Assembly: GCF_000376985.1 (NCBI RefSeq)
Contig: NZ_AQYA01000037.1
Span: 1 to 64,000 of the forward strand
Source of the DNA: Streptococcus henryi DSM 19005
GTDB taxonomy: Bacteria; Bacillota; Bacilli; Lactobacillales; Streptococcaceae
Direction: 5' to 3'
DNA length: 64,000 bases
The first letter of the stretch is position 1. Every line of letters begins with the position of its first letter. Shown piece after piece: positions 17,197-24,820 of the stretch. The notes under the pieces were generated by a model that worked only from the letters and a program-made list of their open reading frames with translations, had not been told where the DNA came from and ran no database searches. A program made the position numbers and the translations under genes.

Positions 17197-18054
17197 CTAA
17201 AGGTCAAATATAGACATGGAGTTGAGAAATTCTCTTTCTAGATTTTCCTTTTTATAGTTTTGAAAATGGCTGAGCTTCTTAACCAAATTGTAGCGTTTTG
17301 ATAAATTCCAAGTGCCAGTTGGATTGAGCTCAGGATGTTTCTGAACATAATCAATGGTCAAATCCCATTCTCGTACATAACCAAGCGGACGTGAATGATA
17401 GCGGATGCCATTAAAATCAACTTGTCCAAATGAACGATGGGCATGACCAAAGACAACATCATTGACACCATGCTTTTGAAAAATATCATGAAAAATTTGG
17501 CTCCCTAGAAAAGCATTGAAGGGTCTAAAAGTCTCATGAGTCATGGTGAAATGGCTGTGGGGAACAAAATGCATGCTGACGATGACATCATTATCAATTC
17601 TGGCTAAGGTCTTGTCCAGTTGCTGGGCGGTTTGAAGGGTCAACTCCTTATCAGATAAACCGCGATTAAGTCTCCTGTCAAACCAAAATCTATTTTTAAA
17701 ATTAAGATTGTCTAAATCAGATTTTTCTGGATAAAAGGAGTAGTCATACCAACCGTGGAAGGCTAGAAGTGTCTTGTTTTCGAAAGGAATGATTTGAAAA
17801 TCCTGAGCTTTTATCTCGGATTCTTTTAAATCCAACATATCATGATTTCCAAAATTATAAGTCACCTTAAAATGCTCAGCCATTTTTTCAAGAAAAGGGA
17901 GAGAAATTTCCTGATGATGATTGGATATATCACCAGCTAAATGCAAGTGAGCAGTATCTTGGCTTTTAAGTGTCTGGATGAGTGTCTCCGTTTCAAAATC
18001 TCCAAAACCATTGAGATCAATGTGCAAGTCACTCATAACTGTTAGTTTAGTCAT
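17197..18054 (-). CDS. Calcineurin-like metallophosphoesterase
   Basis: This 285-residue protein has the metallophosphoesterase blocks in order: MSDLHIDL (D9, H11), HLAGDISNH, FGNHDM and VFGHAHRSFG near the C-terminus. It needs two metal ions and hydrolyses a phosphoester; the substrate is unknown. The minus-strand ATG has no Shine-Dalgarno and lies exactly six bases after TGCTAAAAT, predicting a leaderless mRNA. It is single, with no obvious partner. Confidence 0.85.
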   Translation of the reverse strand: MTKLTVMSDLHIDLNGFGDFETETLIQTLKSQDTAHLHLAGDISNHHQEISLPFLEKMAEHFKVTYNFGNHDMLDLKESEIKAQDFQIIPFENKTLLAFHGWYDYSFYPEKSDLDNLNFKNRFWFDRRLNRGLSDKELTLQTAQQLDKTLARIDNDVIVSMHFVPHSHFTMTHETFRPFNAFLGSQIFHDIFQKHGVNDVVFGHAHRSFGQVDFNGIRYHSRPLGYVREWDLTIDYVQKHPELNPTGTWNLSKRYNLVKKLSHFQNYKKENLEREFLNSMSIFDL

Positions 18055-18060
18055 AGCATC

Positions 18061-18069
18061 ATTTTAGCA
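18061..18069 (-). promoter_or_regulatory. Extended -10 promoter giving a leaderless phosphoesterase mRNA
   Basis: On the minus strand TGCTAAAAT, then GATGCT, then ATG at 18054. Expected +1 is the A of the start codon. Confidence 0.62.
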
Positions 18070-18204
18070 AAAAGATGAGGAAAAGTATGAGAAAATGTTT
18101 TATAAATTACTGTAAGAGGTTGATAAATCAGAGTAGTAAGCAATCAGGACTTAATGACTCATTCATAGCTTTATGGTACAATTGATAACAGAAATGAGGT
18201 AGCA

Positions 18205-18846
18205 ATGGTTAAAGCAATTATTTTTGATATGGATGGCGTCTTGTTTGATACTGAAAATTTCTATTTGAAACGCCGCGAGATTTTCTTAGGAACAAAAGGA
18301 ATTTCAATCTCACATATTGATGCTAAGGAGTTTATCGGTGGACGCTTAGAAGAAGTTTGGAAAAAGTTTTTAAAGCGTTATCACCTAGATTTTGATGTTA
18401 AGGAATTAAGAGCAGAGTACTCTGATTACAAACGCCAACACAAGGCACCTTATGCTGACTTAATTTTTCCAGAAGTCAAAAAAGTTCTAGCTCAACTTGC
18501 TGATATGGGCATTGTCATGGGGCTGGCTTCCAATTCAGAATTATCTGATATTGAACTCGCTCTGGAAAGTTCAGGAATAGATTCTTATTTTTCAGTGGTC
18601 TTGTCTGGCGGTGATTTTGTTAAGGCTAAACCAGACCCTGCTATCTACAATACTGCCTATGAGAAACTAGGATTCGATAAATCTGAAATTCTCATTGTTG
18701 AAGACAGTGAAAAAGGGATTGCTGCCGGTAAAGCATCAGGAATGCAAGTAATCGCTATTAAAGATAATATCTTTGGCATTGATCAGTCCCAGGCTGATAA
18801 GATTGTTGATGACTTGAGAGATGTAGTTGACTTAATTAAAGAATAA
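18205..18846 (+). CDS. HAD-superfamily phosphatase/phosphomutase (beta-PGM-like)
   Basis: This 213-residue HAD hydrolase has the nucleophile motif FDMDGVLFDTEN at residues 7-18, motif II LASNSE, and the C-terminal VEDSEKGIAAGKASGM metal-binding block. The four-helix cap and size match the subfamily I group containing beta-phosphoglucomutase and small-sugar-phosphate phosphatases. The substrate is not determinable. RBS ATGAGGTAGC and a -10-like TACAAT at 18177-18182 lie upstream, giving a normal leader in contrast to the neighbouring leaderless genes. Confidence 0.82.
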   Translation: MVKAIIFDMDGVLFDTENFYLKRREIFLGTKGISISHIDAKEFIGGRLEEVWKKFLKRYHLDFDVKELRAEYSDYKRQHKAPYADLIFPEVKKVLAQLADMGIVMGLASNSELSDIELALESSGIDSYFSVVLSGGDFVKAKPDPAIYNTAYEKLGFDKSEILIVEDSEKGIAAGKASGMQVIAIKDNIFGIDQSQADKIVDDLRDVVDLIKE

Positions 18847-18848
18847 TC

Positions 18849-18890
18849 AATGACAGGACTGGAGATTTTCTCACAGTCTTTTGTCATGTT
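18849..18890 (+). terminator. Hairpin after the HAD gene
   Basis: ATGACAGGACTG ... CAGTCTTTTGTCAT forms a two-part stem (TGACA/TGTCA and GACTG/CAGTC). The T-run is weak, so termination may be partial. Confidence 0.45.
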
Positions 18891-18925
18891 TGATACCAAA
18901 TGTCATAGTCTGTAACAGCAATGAC

Positions 18926-18954
18926 TTGCGGCTTTTACAAAATTTCCGTAAAAT
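18926..18954 (+). promoter_or_regulatory. Promoter giving a leaderless queG mRNA
   Basis: TTGCGG at 18926-18931, 17-base spacer and TAAAAT at 18949-18954, then AGCAAT and ATG at 18961. Expected +1 is the A of the start codon. Confidence 0.65.
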
Positions 18955-18960
18955 AGCAAT

Positions 18961-20079
18961 ATGGATATTAAGGCAGAAATTCAGCAACTTGCCAAAGAAA
19001 TTGGCATTTCAAAAATTGGTTTTACCACAGCCGACGACTTTTCTTATTTGGAAAAATCGCTTCGCTTAGGTGTTGAAGAAGGCAGAACAACAGGTTTTGA
19101 ACACAAGGTTATTGAGGAAAGAATCCATCCAAAATTATCCTTGGAATCCGCTAAAACCATCATTTCTATCGCTGTAGCCTATCCGCATAAATTACCCGTC
19201 AAAGCACCCAAAACAAATTATAAAAGAGGGAAAATCACTCCCAATTCTTGGGGACTTGATTACCACCATGTCTTGCAAGATAAGCTAAATCGCCTAGCCC
19301 AAGGCATTGAAAAATTAACTGAGAACTTTGAGTATAAGGGCATGGTTGATACAGGTGCTCTTGTTGACACAGCAGTTGCTAGACGAGCAGGTATCGGCTT
19401 TATCGGCAAGAATGGCTTGGTCATTTCTAAGGAATTTGGTTCTTACATGTTCTTGGGTGAGTTGATTACTAATTTAGACATTGAACCTGATCAGCCGGTT
19501 GATTATGATTGCGGGGACTGTCGCAGGTGTTTAGATGCTTGCCCAACCTCATGTTTGATTGGTGATGGTACCATGAATGCAAGACGTTGCCTGTCCTTCC
19601 AAACCCAAGACAAGGGCATGATGGACATGGAGTTCCGCAAGAAAATCAAGACCGTCATCTATGGCTGTGATATCTGCCAGATTTCTTGTCCTTACAATAA
19701 GGGAATAAACAATCCTTTGGCTACAGACATTGACCCAGAATTGGCTGAGCCAGAACTGATTCCTTTTCTTGAATTATCTAACAAATCCTTCAAGGAACAG
19801 TTTGGTATGATTGCAGGATCTTGGCGCGGAAAAAATATCTTACAGCGCAATGCCATTATCGCACTAGCAAACAGTCATGATAGAAGTGCAGTGGTAAAAC
19901 TCATGGAAATCATTGATAAGAATAACAATCCCATTCATACAGCGACAGCTATCTGGGCGCTGGGTGAGATTGTCAAAAAGCCTGAAGAAACGATGCTAGA
20001 CTTTATGCGCAGCCTTAATCCAAAAGAGGAAGAAAGTCAAAAAGAACTTGCTCTAGTACGCGCAAAATGGCAAATTTAA
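18961..20079 (+). CDS. queG: Epoxyqueuosine reductase QueG
   Basis: This 372-residue cobalamin-dependent iron-sulfur enzyme carries out the last step of queuosine synthesis in tRNA, reducing epoxyqueuosine. Two ferredoxin-type 4Fe-4S clusters are visible: CGDCRRCLDACPTSC near residue 184 and CDICQISCPYNK near 237. Before them is the family core (GALVDTAVARRAGIGFIGKNG), and a HEAT-like repeat is at the C-terminus (RNAIIALANSHDRSAVVKLM). No Shine-Dalgarno precedes the ATG. With the preQ1-regulated transporter gene queT at 31126 it implies salvage of preQ1 or queuine rather than only de novo synthesis. Confidence 0.92.
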   Translation: MDIKAEIQQLAKEIGISKIGFTTADDFSYLEKSLRLGVEEGRTTGFEHKVIEERIHPKLSLESAKTIISIAVAYPHKLPVKAPKTNYKRGKITPNSWGLDYHHVLQDKLNRLAQGIEKLTENFEYKGMVDTGALVDTAVARRAGIGFIGKNGLVISKEFGSYMFLGELITNLDIEPDQPVDYDCGDCRRCLDACPTSCLIGDGTMNARRCLSFQTQDKGMMDMEFRKKIKTVIYGCDICQISCPYNKGINNPLATDIDPELAEPELIPFLELSNKSFKEQFGMIAGSWRGKNILQRNAIIALANSHDRSAVVKLMEIIDKNNNPIHTATAIWALGEIVKKPEETMLDFMRSLNPKEEESQKELALVRAKWQI

Positions 20080-20131
20080 GGGCTTTGTGGTAGAATAAGA
20101 CGAAACTAGATTTTAAGATTGGAGTAATCTC

Positions 20132-21227
20132 ATGGAAGTGGCTGAAATCCGCCAAAAAATAGTAGAAAATCAAGAGAAGTTGACTAGCTTCAGGAGGTCT
20201 CTTTGACTTAGATCGTTTGGAGGAGGAGATTGCTCTTCTCGAAAACCGAATGACTGAGCCAGATTTCTGGAATGATAACATTGCGGCCCAGAAAACGTCG
20301 CAAGAATTGAACGAACTTAAACAAAAATTTGAAACCTTCCATAACATGCAGGAGCTGTCTGAAGAGACGGAGCTTTATTTGGAAATGTTAGAGGAAGATG
20401 AATCGGTTCACGATGACTTGGTTGAGAGTCTTGAAAAACTTGATAAGATCATGACAAGTTATGAAATGACTCTGCTCTTGTCAGAACCTTATGACCACAA
20501 CAATGCGATTTTGGAAATTCACCCAGGATCGGGTGGTACTGAAGCTCAAGACTGGGCAGATATGCTTTTCCGTATGTATACACGTTACGGAAATGCCAAA
20601 GGTTTCAAAGTTGAAACCCTTGATTATCAAGCAGGTGATGAAGCAGGTATAAAATCTGTTACCCTTTCTTTTGAAGGACCAAATGCATACGGTCTTCTCA
20701 AATCAGAAATGGGTGTTCACCGCTTGGTGCGTATCTCGCCGTTTGACTCAGCTAAACGTCGTCATACCTCATTCACATCAGTTGAGGTCATGCCAGAATT
20801 GGATGATACCATTGAAGTAGATATCCGTGATGATGATATTAAAATGGACACCTTCCGTTCAGGTGGTGCCGGTGGACAGAACGTCAACAAGGTGTCAACC
20901 GGTGTGCGTTTGACCCACATTCCAACAGGAATTGTTGTTGCGTCCACTGTTGACCGTACACAGTATGGTAACCGTGACCGCGCTATGAAGATGTTGCAGG
21001 CTAAGCTCTACCAAATGGAACAAGAGAAAAAAGCAGAAGAAGTTAATGCTCTCAAAGGTGATAAGAAAGAAATCACTTGGGGAAGTCAAATTCGTTCTTA
21101 CGTCTTCACACCTTATACAATGGTAAAAGATCATCGCACTAGCTATGAAGTAGCCCAAGTTGATAAGGTCATGGATGGGGATATTGATGGCTTCATCGAT
21201 GCTTATCTCAAATGGCGTATTGACTAA
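20132..21227 (+). CDS. prfB: Peptide chain release factor 2, programmed +1 frameshift
   Basis: RF2 recognises UAA and UGA. The gene starts at ATG 20132 and reads 24 codons to CTT-TGA at 20201-20206. Ribosomes shift +1 on CTT to continue with GAC at 20205 (join 20132..20203, 20205..21227; 364 residues). The stimulatory Shine-Dalgarno-like AGGAGG is at 20192-20197, three bases before the slip codon, as in the classical autoregulatory site where scarce RF2 favours the shift. The downstream part holds the GGQ motif at about residues 247-249 and the stop-recognition SPF in [11 protein letters not shown]. Confidence 0.96.
20192..20206 (+). promoter_or_regulatory. prfB programmed frameshift site
   Basis: AGGAGG-TCT-CTT-TGA-C. 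Internal SD at 20192-20197, slip codon CTT at 20201-20203 and in-frame TGA at 20204-20206. Confidence 0.95.
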
Positions 21228-21301
21228 AATTCTAGTATTGTGACCAAAAGTCACACCTAGTAAAAAACATCAAGAAGAACTCAAGTACATAGACTGGGGT
21301 C

Positions 21302-21443
21302 TTCTTTCAAACTAAAGAGAGGATTAGAGCAGAGAGTTCGAATAGGAATAGAACTCGAGCTAAAGGCTGCTTTAAACTTTTGTGCTCAAGAAACATGGTT
21401 AGAATTATTGTGTTTCTTTCAAACTAAAGAGAGGATTAGAGCA
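21302..21443 (+). repeat. Perfect 30-bp direct repeat, two copies, upstream of ftsE
   Basis: Identical 30-base blocks at 21302-21331 and 21414-21443 both begin TTCTTTCAAACTAAAGAGAG and end in GATTAGAGCA. The spacing is 112 bp. Each copy is immediately followed by an inverted-repeat structure, suggesting a duplicated leader module. Confidence 0.9.
21334..21356 (+). repeat. Hairpin after repeat copy 1
   Basis: GAGTTC at 21334-21339 and GAACTC at 21351-21356 with an 11-base loop. An outer pairing GAGCA (21327-21331) with TGCTC about 55 bases downstream is possible. Confidence 0.5.
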
Positions 21444-21444
21444 C

Positions 21445-21530
21445 GGGCTAAATGCTTGGAATTTAGATAGGACACTGTCGAAATCAAGATTTCGAGTGTC
21501 CTCCTAAAATTCAGTCGCATTTAAACGCCC
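21445..21530 (+). other. Long structured RNA hairpin in the ftsEX leader
   Basis: An 86-base imperfect palindrome. Outer GGGC-TAAATGC at 21445-21455 pairs with GCATTTA-AAC-GCCC at 21518-21530. The middle pairs GAATTT/AAATTC-type arms. The inner AGGACACTGTCGAAATC pairs with GATTTCGAGTGTCCT across a two-base loop. No T-run follows; ftsE starts 15 bases later without a clear ribosome site. Confidence 0.65.
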
Positions 21531-21545
21531 TTTGCATCATAAATT

Positions 21546-22238
21546 ATGGCTTTAATTGAAATGAAGGATGGTACGAAGAAGTATCGTCGATCTACGACTG
21601 CCTTGAGGGATATGACAGTTTCTGTTAATCAAGGTGAGTTTGTTTATCTTGTTGGTCCTTCTGGGGCTGGTAAGTCTACTTTTATCAAATTACTCTATCG
21701 TGAAGAAAAACTCTCAAGTGGTAGCTTGCGTGTTGGTGAGTATGATTTGAATAAACTAAAGAAGCGTGAAGTTCCGCTTTTACGCCGTTCAGTAGGTGTT
21801 GTTTTCCAAGACTATAAATTGCTTCCTCGCAAAACTGTTTTTGAAAATGTAGCCTATGCCATGGAAGTTATTGGTGAAAAACGTCGTAATATTAAAAAAC
21901 GTGTACCAGAAGTGCTAGATCTTGTTGGTCTTAAACATAAAATGCGTTCATTCCCAGATCAACTATCTGGTGGTGAACAGCAACGTGTTGCAATTGCGCG
22001 TGCTATTGTCAATAGTCCGAAATTACTTATTGCGGATGAACCGACAGGAAACCTTGACCCAGAAAACTCTTGGGAAATCATGCATTTATTGGAACGTATT
22101 AACCTTCAAGGGACAACTGTCCTAATGGCGACACATAACAGTCAAATCGTTAATGTCTTGCGCCATCGCGTTATTGCCATTGAAGATGGGCGTATTGTCC
22201 GAGATGAAGAGAAAGGAGAATACGGATACGATGATTAG
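21546..22238 (+). CDS. ftsE: Cell division ABC ATPase FtsE
   Basis: This 230-residue ATPase of the FtsEX complex drives conformational change in FtsX to activate a septal peptidoglycan hydrolase (PcsB in streptococci). Walker A GPSGAGKST is at about 37-45, the signature is LSGGEQQR, Walker B is LLIADEPTGNLDP and the switch histidine is in ATHN. The N-terminus MALIEMKDGTKKYRRSTTAL fixes the ATG at 21546, but no Shine-Dalgarno is visible there. It overlaps ftsX. Upstream lies an unusual structured leader with a duplicated 30-bp element. Confidence 0.95.
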   Translation: MALIEMKDGTKKYRRSTTALRDMTVSVNQGEFVYLVGPSGAGKSTFIKLLYREEKLSSGSLRVGEYDLNKLKKREVPLLRRSVGVVFQDYKLLPRKTVFENVAYAMEVIGEKRRNIKKRVPEVLDLVGLKHKMRSFPDQLSGGEQQRVAIARAIVNSPKLLIADEPTGNLDPENSWEIMHLLERINLQGTTVLMATHNSQIVNVLRHRVIAIEDGRIVRDEEKGEYGYDD

Positions 22239-23160
22239 ATATTTTTTCCGTCATCAATGGGAAGCAATGAAAAGTCTGAAACGTAATTTTTGGATGACAT
22301 TTGCTTCAATCAGTACGGTGACATTGACCTTAACACTACTAGGAATCTTTGCTGCAGTTCTTTTAAATACAGAACGCCTTGCAGCTGGTATTGAAAATAA
22401 CATTCGTATTAATGTTTATCTTGATGTCGATTCTACTGATAATCAGGAAACTGTTAAAGACGAATCTGGTAAAGAGATTCCAAATGAAAAGTATCAGCTA
22501 GTTAAGAAATCTATTGAAGAGTTAAAAGGTGTTTCATCAGTTACCTTTTCAAGCAAAGATGAGCAGTTAACGAAATTGCAAGAAACTGCGGGTGATGAAT
22601 GGAAGCTATTTGATGGCGATTCAAATCCCTTGCAAGATGTTTACGTTGTAGAAGCTGACACACCAAGTGATGTTAAGAAAGCTGCTAAAGCTATTGAAAA
22701 ATTGGATGGTGTAGAATCTGTCAATTATGGTGGTTCTGACTCAGATAACTTATTCAAAATGGCAAAAATTATTCGAACTTGGGGTCTTATCGGGACTGCA
22801 ATGTTGATTTTTGTGGCGATTTTCTTGATTTCAAATACTATTCGTATCACCATCATTTCTCGTCGACGTGACATTGAAATCATGCGTTTGGTTGGAGCGA
22901 AAAATTCCTATATCCGCGGACCATTTTTCTATGAAGGATCTTGGGTTGGATTGTTAGGTTCGCTTGTTCCAGCAGCTCTTGTTTATATTATCTATACCTA
23001 TGTATATTCAGAATTTAACATGCAGCTTGAGGTACAAGGCTTATCATTATATCCAGATAAAGTATTTGTACCAGCTATGATTGGTGGACTGCTCGTCATT
23101 GGTGTCGTTATTGGTTCAATTGGATCAGTACTGTCAATGAGACGTTATTTGAAATTTTAA
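22231..23160 (+). CDS. ftsX: Cell division membrane protein FtsX
   Basis: This 309-residue partner of FtsE has a first membrane helix near residues 20-45 and a large extracellular domain at about 48-175 that contacts PcsB. Three more C-terminal helices are visible, with the FtsX core TIISRRRDIEIMRLVGAKNSY at about 205-225. The frame is open farther upstream, but ATG 22231 is chosen because its MIRYFFRHQWEAMKSLKRN start matches the family. It overlaps the ftsE stop by eight bases with AAAGGAG inside ftsE, ensuring coupled 1:1 synthesis. Confidence 0.95.
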   Translation: MIRYFFRHQWEAMKSLKRNFWMTFASISTVTLTLTLLGIFAAVLLNTERLAAGIENNIRINVYLDVDSTDNQETVKDESGKEIPNEKYQLVKKSIEELKGVSSVTFSSKDEQLTKLQETAGDEWKLFDGDSNPLQDVYVVEADTPSDVKKAAKAIEKLDGVESVNYGGSDSDNLFKMAKIIRTWGLIGTAMLIFVAIFLISNTIRITIISRRRDIEIMRLVGAKNSYIRGPFFYEGSWVGLLGSLVPAALVYIIYTYVYSEFNMQLEVQGLSLYPDKVFVPAMIGGLLVIGVVIGSIGSVLSMRRYLKF

Positions 23161-23174
23161 ATACTAAACTAACT

Positions 23175-23220
23175 TAAGGCTAAAATTTCTGTGGTTAATA
23201 GAAATTTTGGTCTTTTTTTT
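23175..23220 (+). terminator. Terminator after ftsX
   Basis: AAGGCTAAAATTTCT, loop, AGAAATTTTGGTC, then eight T residues. Confidence 0.88.
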
Positions 23221-23223
23221 GTT

Positions 23224-23276
23224 GAAAAAAATCCTAAGTTATTGCAGTAGATGCAAAACACTTAGGATTTCTTTTA
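23224..23276. terminator. Terminator of the alpha/beta hydrolase gene (bidirectional)
   Basis: AAATCCTAAG at 23229-23238 and CTTAGGATTT at 23261-23270 are a perfect ten-pair stem with T-rich tails on both strands. Confidence 0.75.
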
Positions 23277-23279
23277 TTC

Positions 23280-24002
23280 TTATGCTTGACCATTTAGAAA
23301 ATTGAGCACTATCTGGCTAATTTCCTGATTTTGTTCATGACTTGTTAGACTAGCTTTGCCGTCGTGTGATTGTTGTCCATAATCACCGAAGCCACCATGA
23401 TTTCCACCTTCAATCGAACGGTATTGCGTTGATTCAGGTAATCTTTTTTTGGCATTCTCATAATTTCGCCACTTTAATACTTTGTCATTGGTAGCAGTAA
23501 TAGAAAGTACTCTCAGTTTGTCTGAGGATAAGTCTGTCTTTTCAGAAGGATAGCTTGCCAAAAGGATAAGTCCTTGGATTTTTGAAGATTTTTCAGCATT
23601 TAGACTGGCAACCACCCCACCAAGAGAATGACCAGCAAGATAAACATTGTCAAGATTCTCTTTCTCAATGATATTAAGAGCTTTTTGTTGAGCCAAGATT
23701 GGCAAATTCAATGGAGCTTTAAGGATATACACATCGTAGCCATCTTGAGAAAGGTTGGAAGCTATGGAAGCATAGCTACTTTCCTCAACTAGAGCCCCTT
23801 GATAAAAGAGGATGTTACCTTTCCTTTCTCCATAGGCTTTGAAATAGAGGTAATCTTTTGTTTGATTTGCTGTTTGGGAAATAGCTTGCGCTTGTTCGCT
23901 AGCTTGGTATGTCTTGGTGTGAAGAACTGTTCCAATTATCAGAATCAGTGCAAGGCAGAGCGTTAGAAAATAGCGACCTATTTTTTTAATTTTATTTGTC
24001 AT
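23280..24002 (-). CDS. Membrane-anchored alpha/beta hydrolase
   Basis: This 240-residue protein has an N-terminal signal-anchor helix (about residues 10-28) and an extracellular alpha/beta hydrolase domain. The nucleophile elbow is GHSLGG, with the serine at about 126, and a late histidine in GGNHGGFGDYG completes a likely triad. Chain length suits a lipase/esterase-like enzyme acting on the outside; the substrate is unknown. Start at ATG 24002, two bases after the upstream metallo-hydrolase stop (TAATATG), so translation is probably coupled. A longer frame to 24059 would overlap that gene. Confidence 0.75.
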   Translation of the reverse strand: MTNKIKKIGRYFLTLCLALILIIGTVLHTKTYQASEQAQAISQTANQTKDYLYFKAYGERKGNILFYQGALVEESSYASIASNLSQDGYDVYILKAPLNLPILAQQKALNIIEKENLDNVYLAGHSLGGVVASLNAEKSSKIQGLILLASYPSEKTDLSSDKLRVLSITATNDKVLKWRNYENAKKRLPESTQYRSIEGGNHGGFGDYGQQSHDGKASLTSHEQNQEISQIVLNFLNGQA

Positions 24003-24003
24003 A

Positions 24004-24639
24004 TTAATGGAAGAATGGATTGAAATTTTTCTCATGACCAATAGTTGTTGACCAACCATGGCCTGGATAGACTGTATAGTGATTTGGCAGAGTAAAGAGA
24101 TTCTCGCGAATGCCAGAAATCAAATCATCAAAATTGCTTGTTGGCAGGTCTGTGCGCCCAACGCTTTCTCTAAAGAGAGCATCTCCTGTGATAACTAACT
24201 CTTCTGACGGAAAGATGAATGAAACTCCACCCCAAGAATGACCGGGAGTTTTAACTACTTTAAACTGAAAACCGTCTAAATCATAGGCTTCATCATATTG
24301 AAAAACTTCTTCGGCGGGTTTCATAATGACATCATCCATGTCATCATGACGAGATAGACCAGATAGATTCATCTCAGGTGTATATAACCAAGATGCTTCT
24401 TTATCTGATACATAGACAGGAGGGTTGTTAAAACGAGCTCGAACCAAATCCAAACTCATGATGTGATCGTAGTGTGTATGTGTCAAAAGGATAGCCACAA
24501 CAGGTTTATTCAATTCCTTTATTTTAGCTACAATTGCATCTCCCTCACTTCCAGGGTCCACGACAATAATGCCATTATCCTTGATTAACAAGTATGTGTT
24601 TTCACGTGCAACGTGATTTAATAAACGTAATATTTCCAT
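24004..24639 (-). CDS. MBL-fold metallo-hydrolase (glyoxalase II-like)
   Basis: This 211-residue protein has the metallo-beta-lactamase motif THTHYDH at residues 53-59 (H54, H56, D58, H59). Further metal ligands lie in TPGHSWGGVSF, ITGDALF and YPGHG. The size and motifs match the short GloB-like group, which hydrolyses thioesters such as S-lactoylglutathione or related acyl compounds; the precise substrate is open. The minus-strand ATG lacks a Shine-Dalgarno and lies six bases after TGATAAACT, predicting a leaderless mRNA. It is the first gene of a two-gene unit with the membrane hydrolase. Confidence 0.85.
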   Translation of the reverse strand: MEILRLLNHVARENTYLLIKDNGIIVVDPGSEGDAIVAKIKELNKPVVAILLTHTHYDHIMSLDLVRARFNNPPVYVSDKEASWLYTPEMNLSGLSRHDDMDDVIMKPAEEVFQYDEAYDLDGFQFKVVKTPGHSWGGVSFIFPSEELVITGDALFRESVGRTDLPTSNFDDLISGIRENLFTLPNHYTVYPGHGWSTTIGHEKNFNPFFH

Positions 24640-24645
24640 AGAACT

Positions 24646-24674
24646 AGTTTATCAAATTTTTAGGATAATGGTAA
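24646..24674 (-). promoter_or_regulatory. Promoter giving a leaderless metallo-hydrolase mRNA
   Basis: On the minus strand TTACCA, 17-base spacer, TAAACT (extended by TGA), then AGTTCT and ATG at 24639. Confidence 0.5.
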
Positions 24675-24723
24675 TCATAAACTATCTGCTTTTAAAATAT
24701 AAAGAAAACATGAATAAGAAAGA

Positions 24724-24757
24724 AATTTTCAGAATTAATCATTATTTTCAGAATATT
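24724..24757 (+). promoter_or_regulatory. Two CodY-like boxes upstream of the ATP-grasp gene
   Basis: TATTTTCAGAATATT at 24743-24757 matches the CodY consensus AATTTTCWGAAAATT at 13 of 15 positions. AATTTTCAGAATTAA at 24724-24738 matches at 11 of 15. Both lie just upstream of the promoter at 24782-24790, so CodY-GTP/branched-chain amino acid repression is plausible. Confidence 0.5.
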
Positions 24758-24781
24758 ATGCTAGAAATTAGAAGTTTTTTA

Positions 24782-24790
24782 TGCTAAACT
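24782..24790 (+). promoter_or_regulatory. Extended -10 promoter of the ATP-grasp gene
   Basis: TGCTAAACT at 24782-24790, 30 bp before the ATG, which has a normal GAGGAGA ribosome site. Confidence 0.45.
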
Positions 24791-24820
24791 GTAAGAAATA
24801 GAAGGAATGAGGAGACAATT

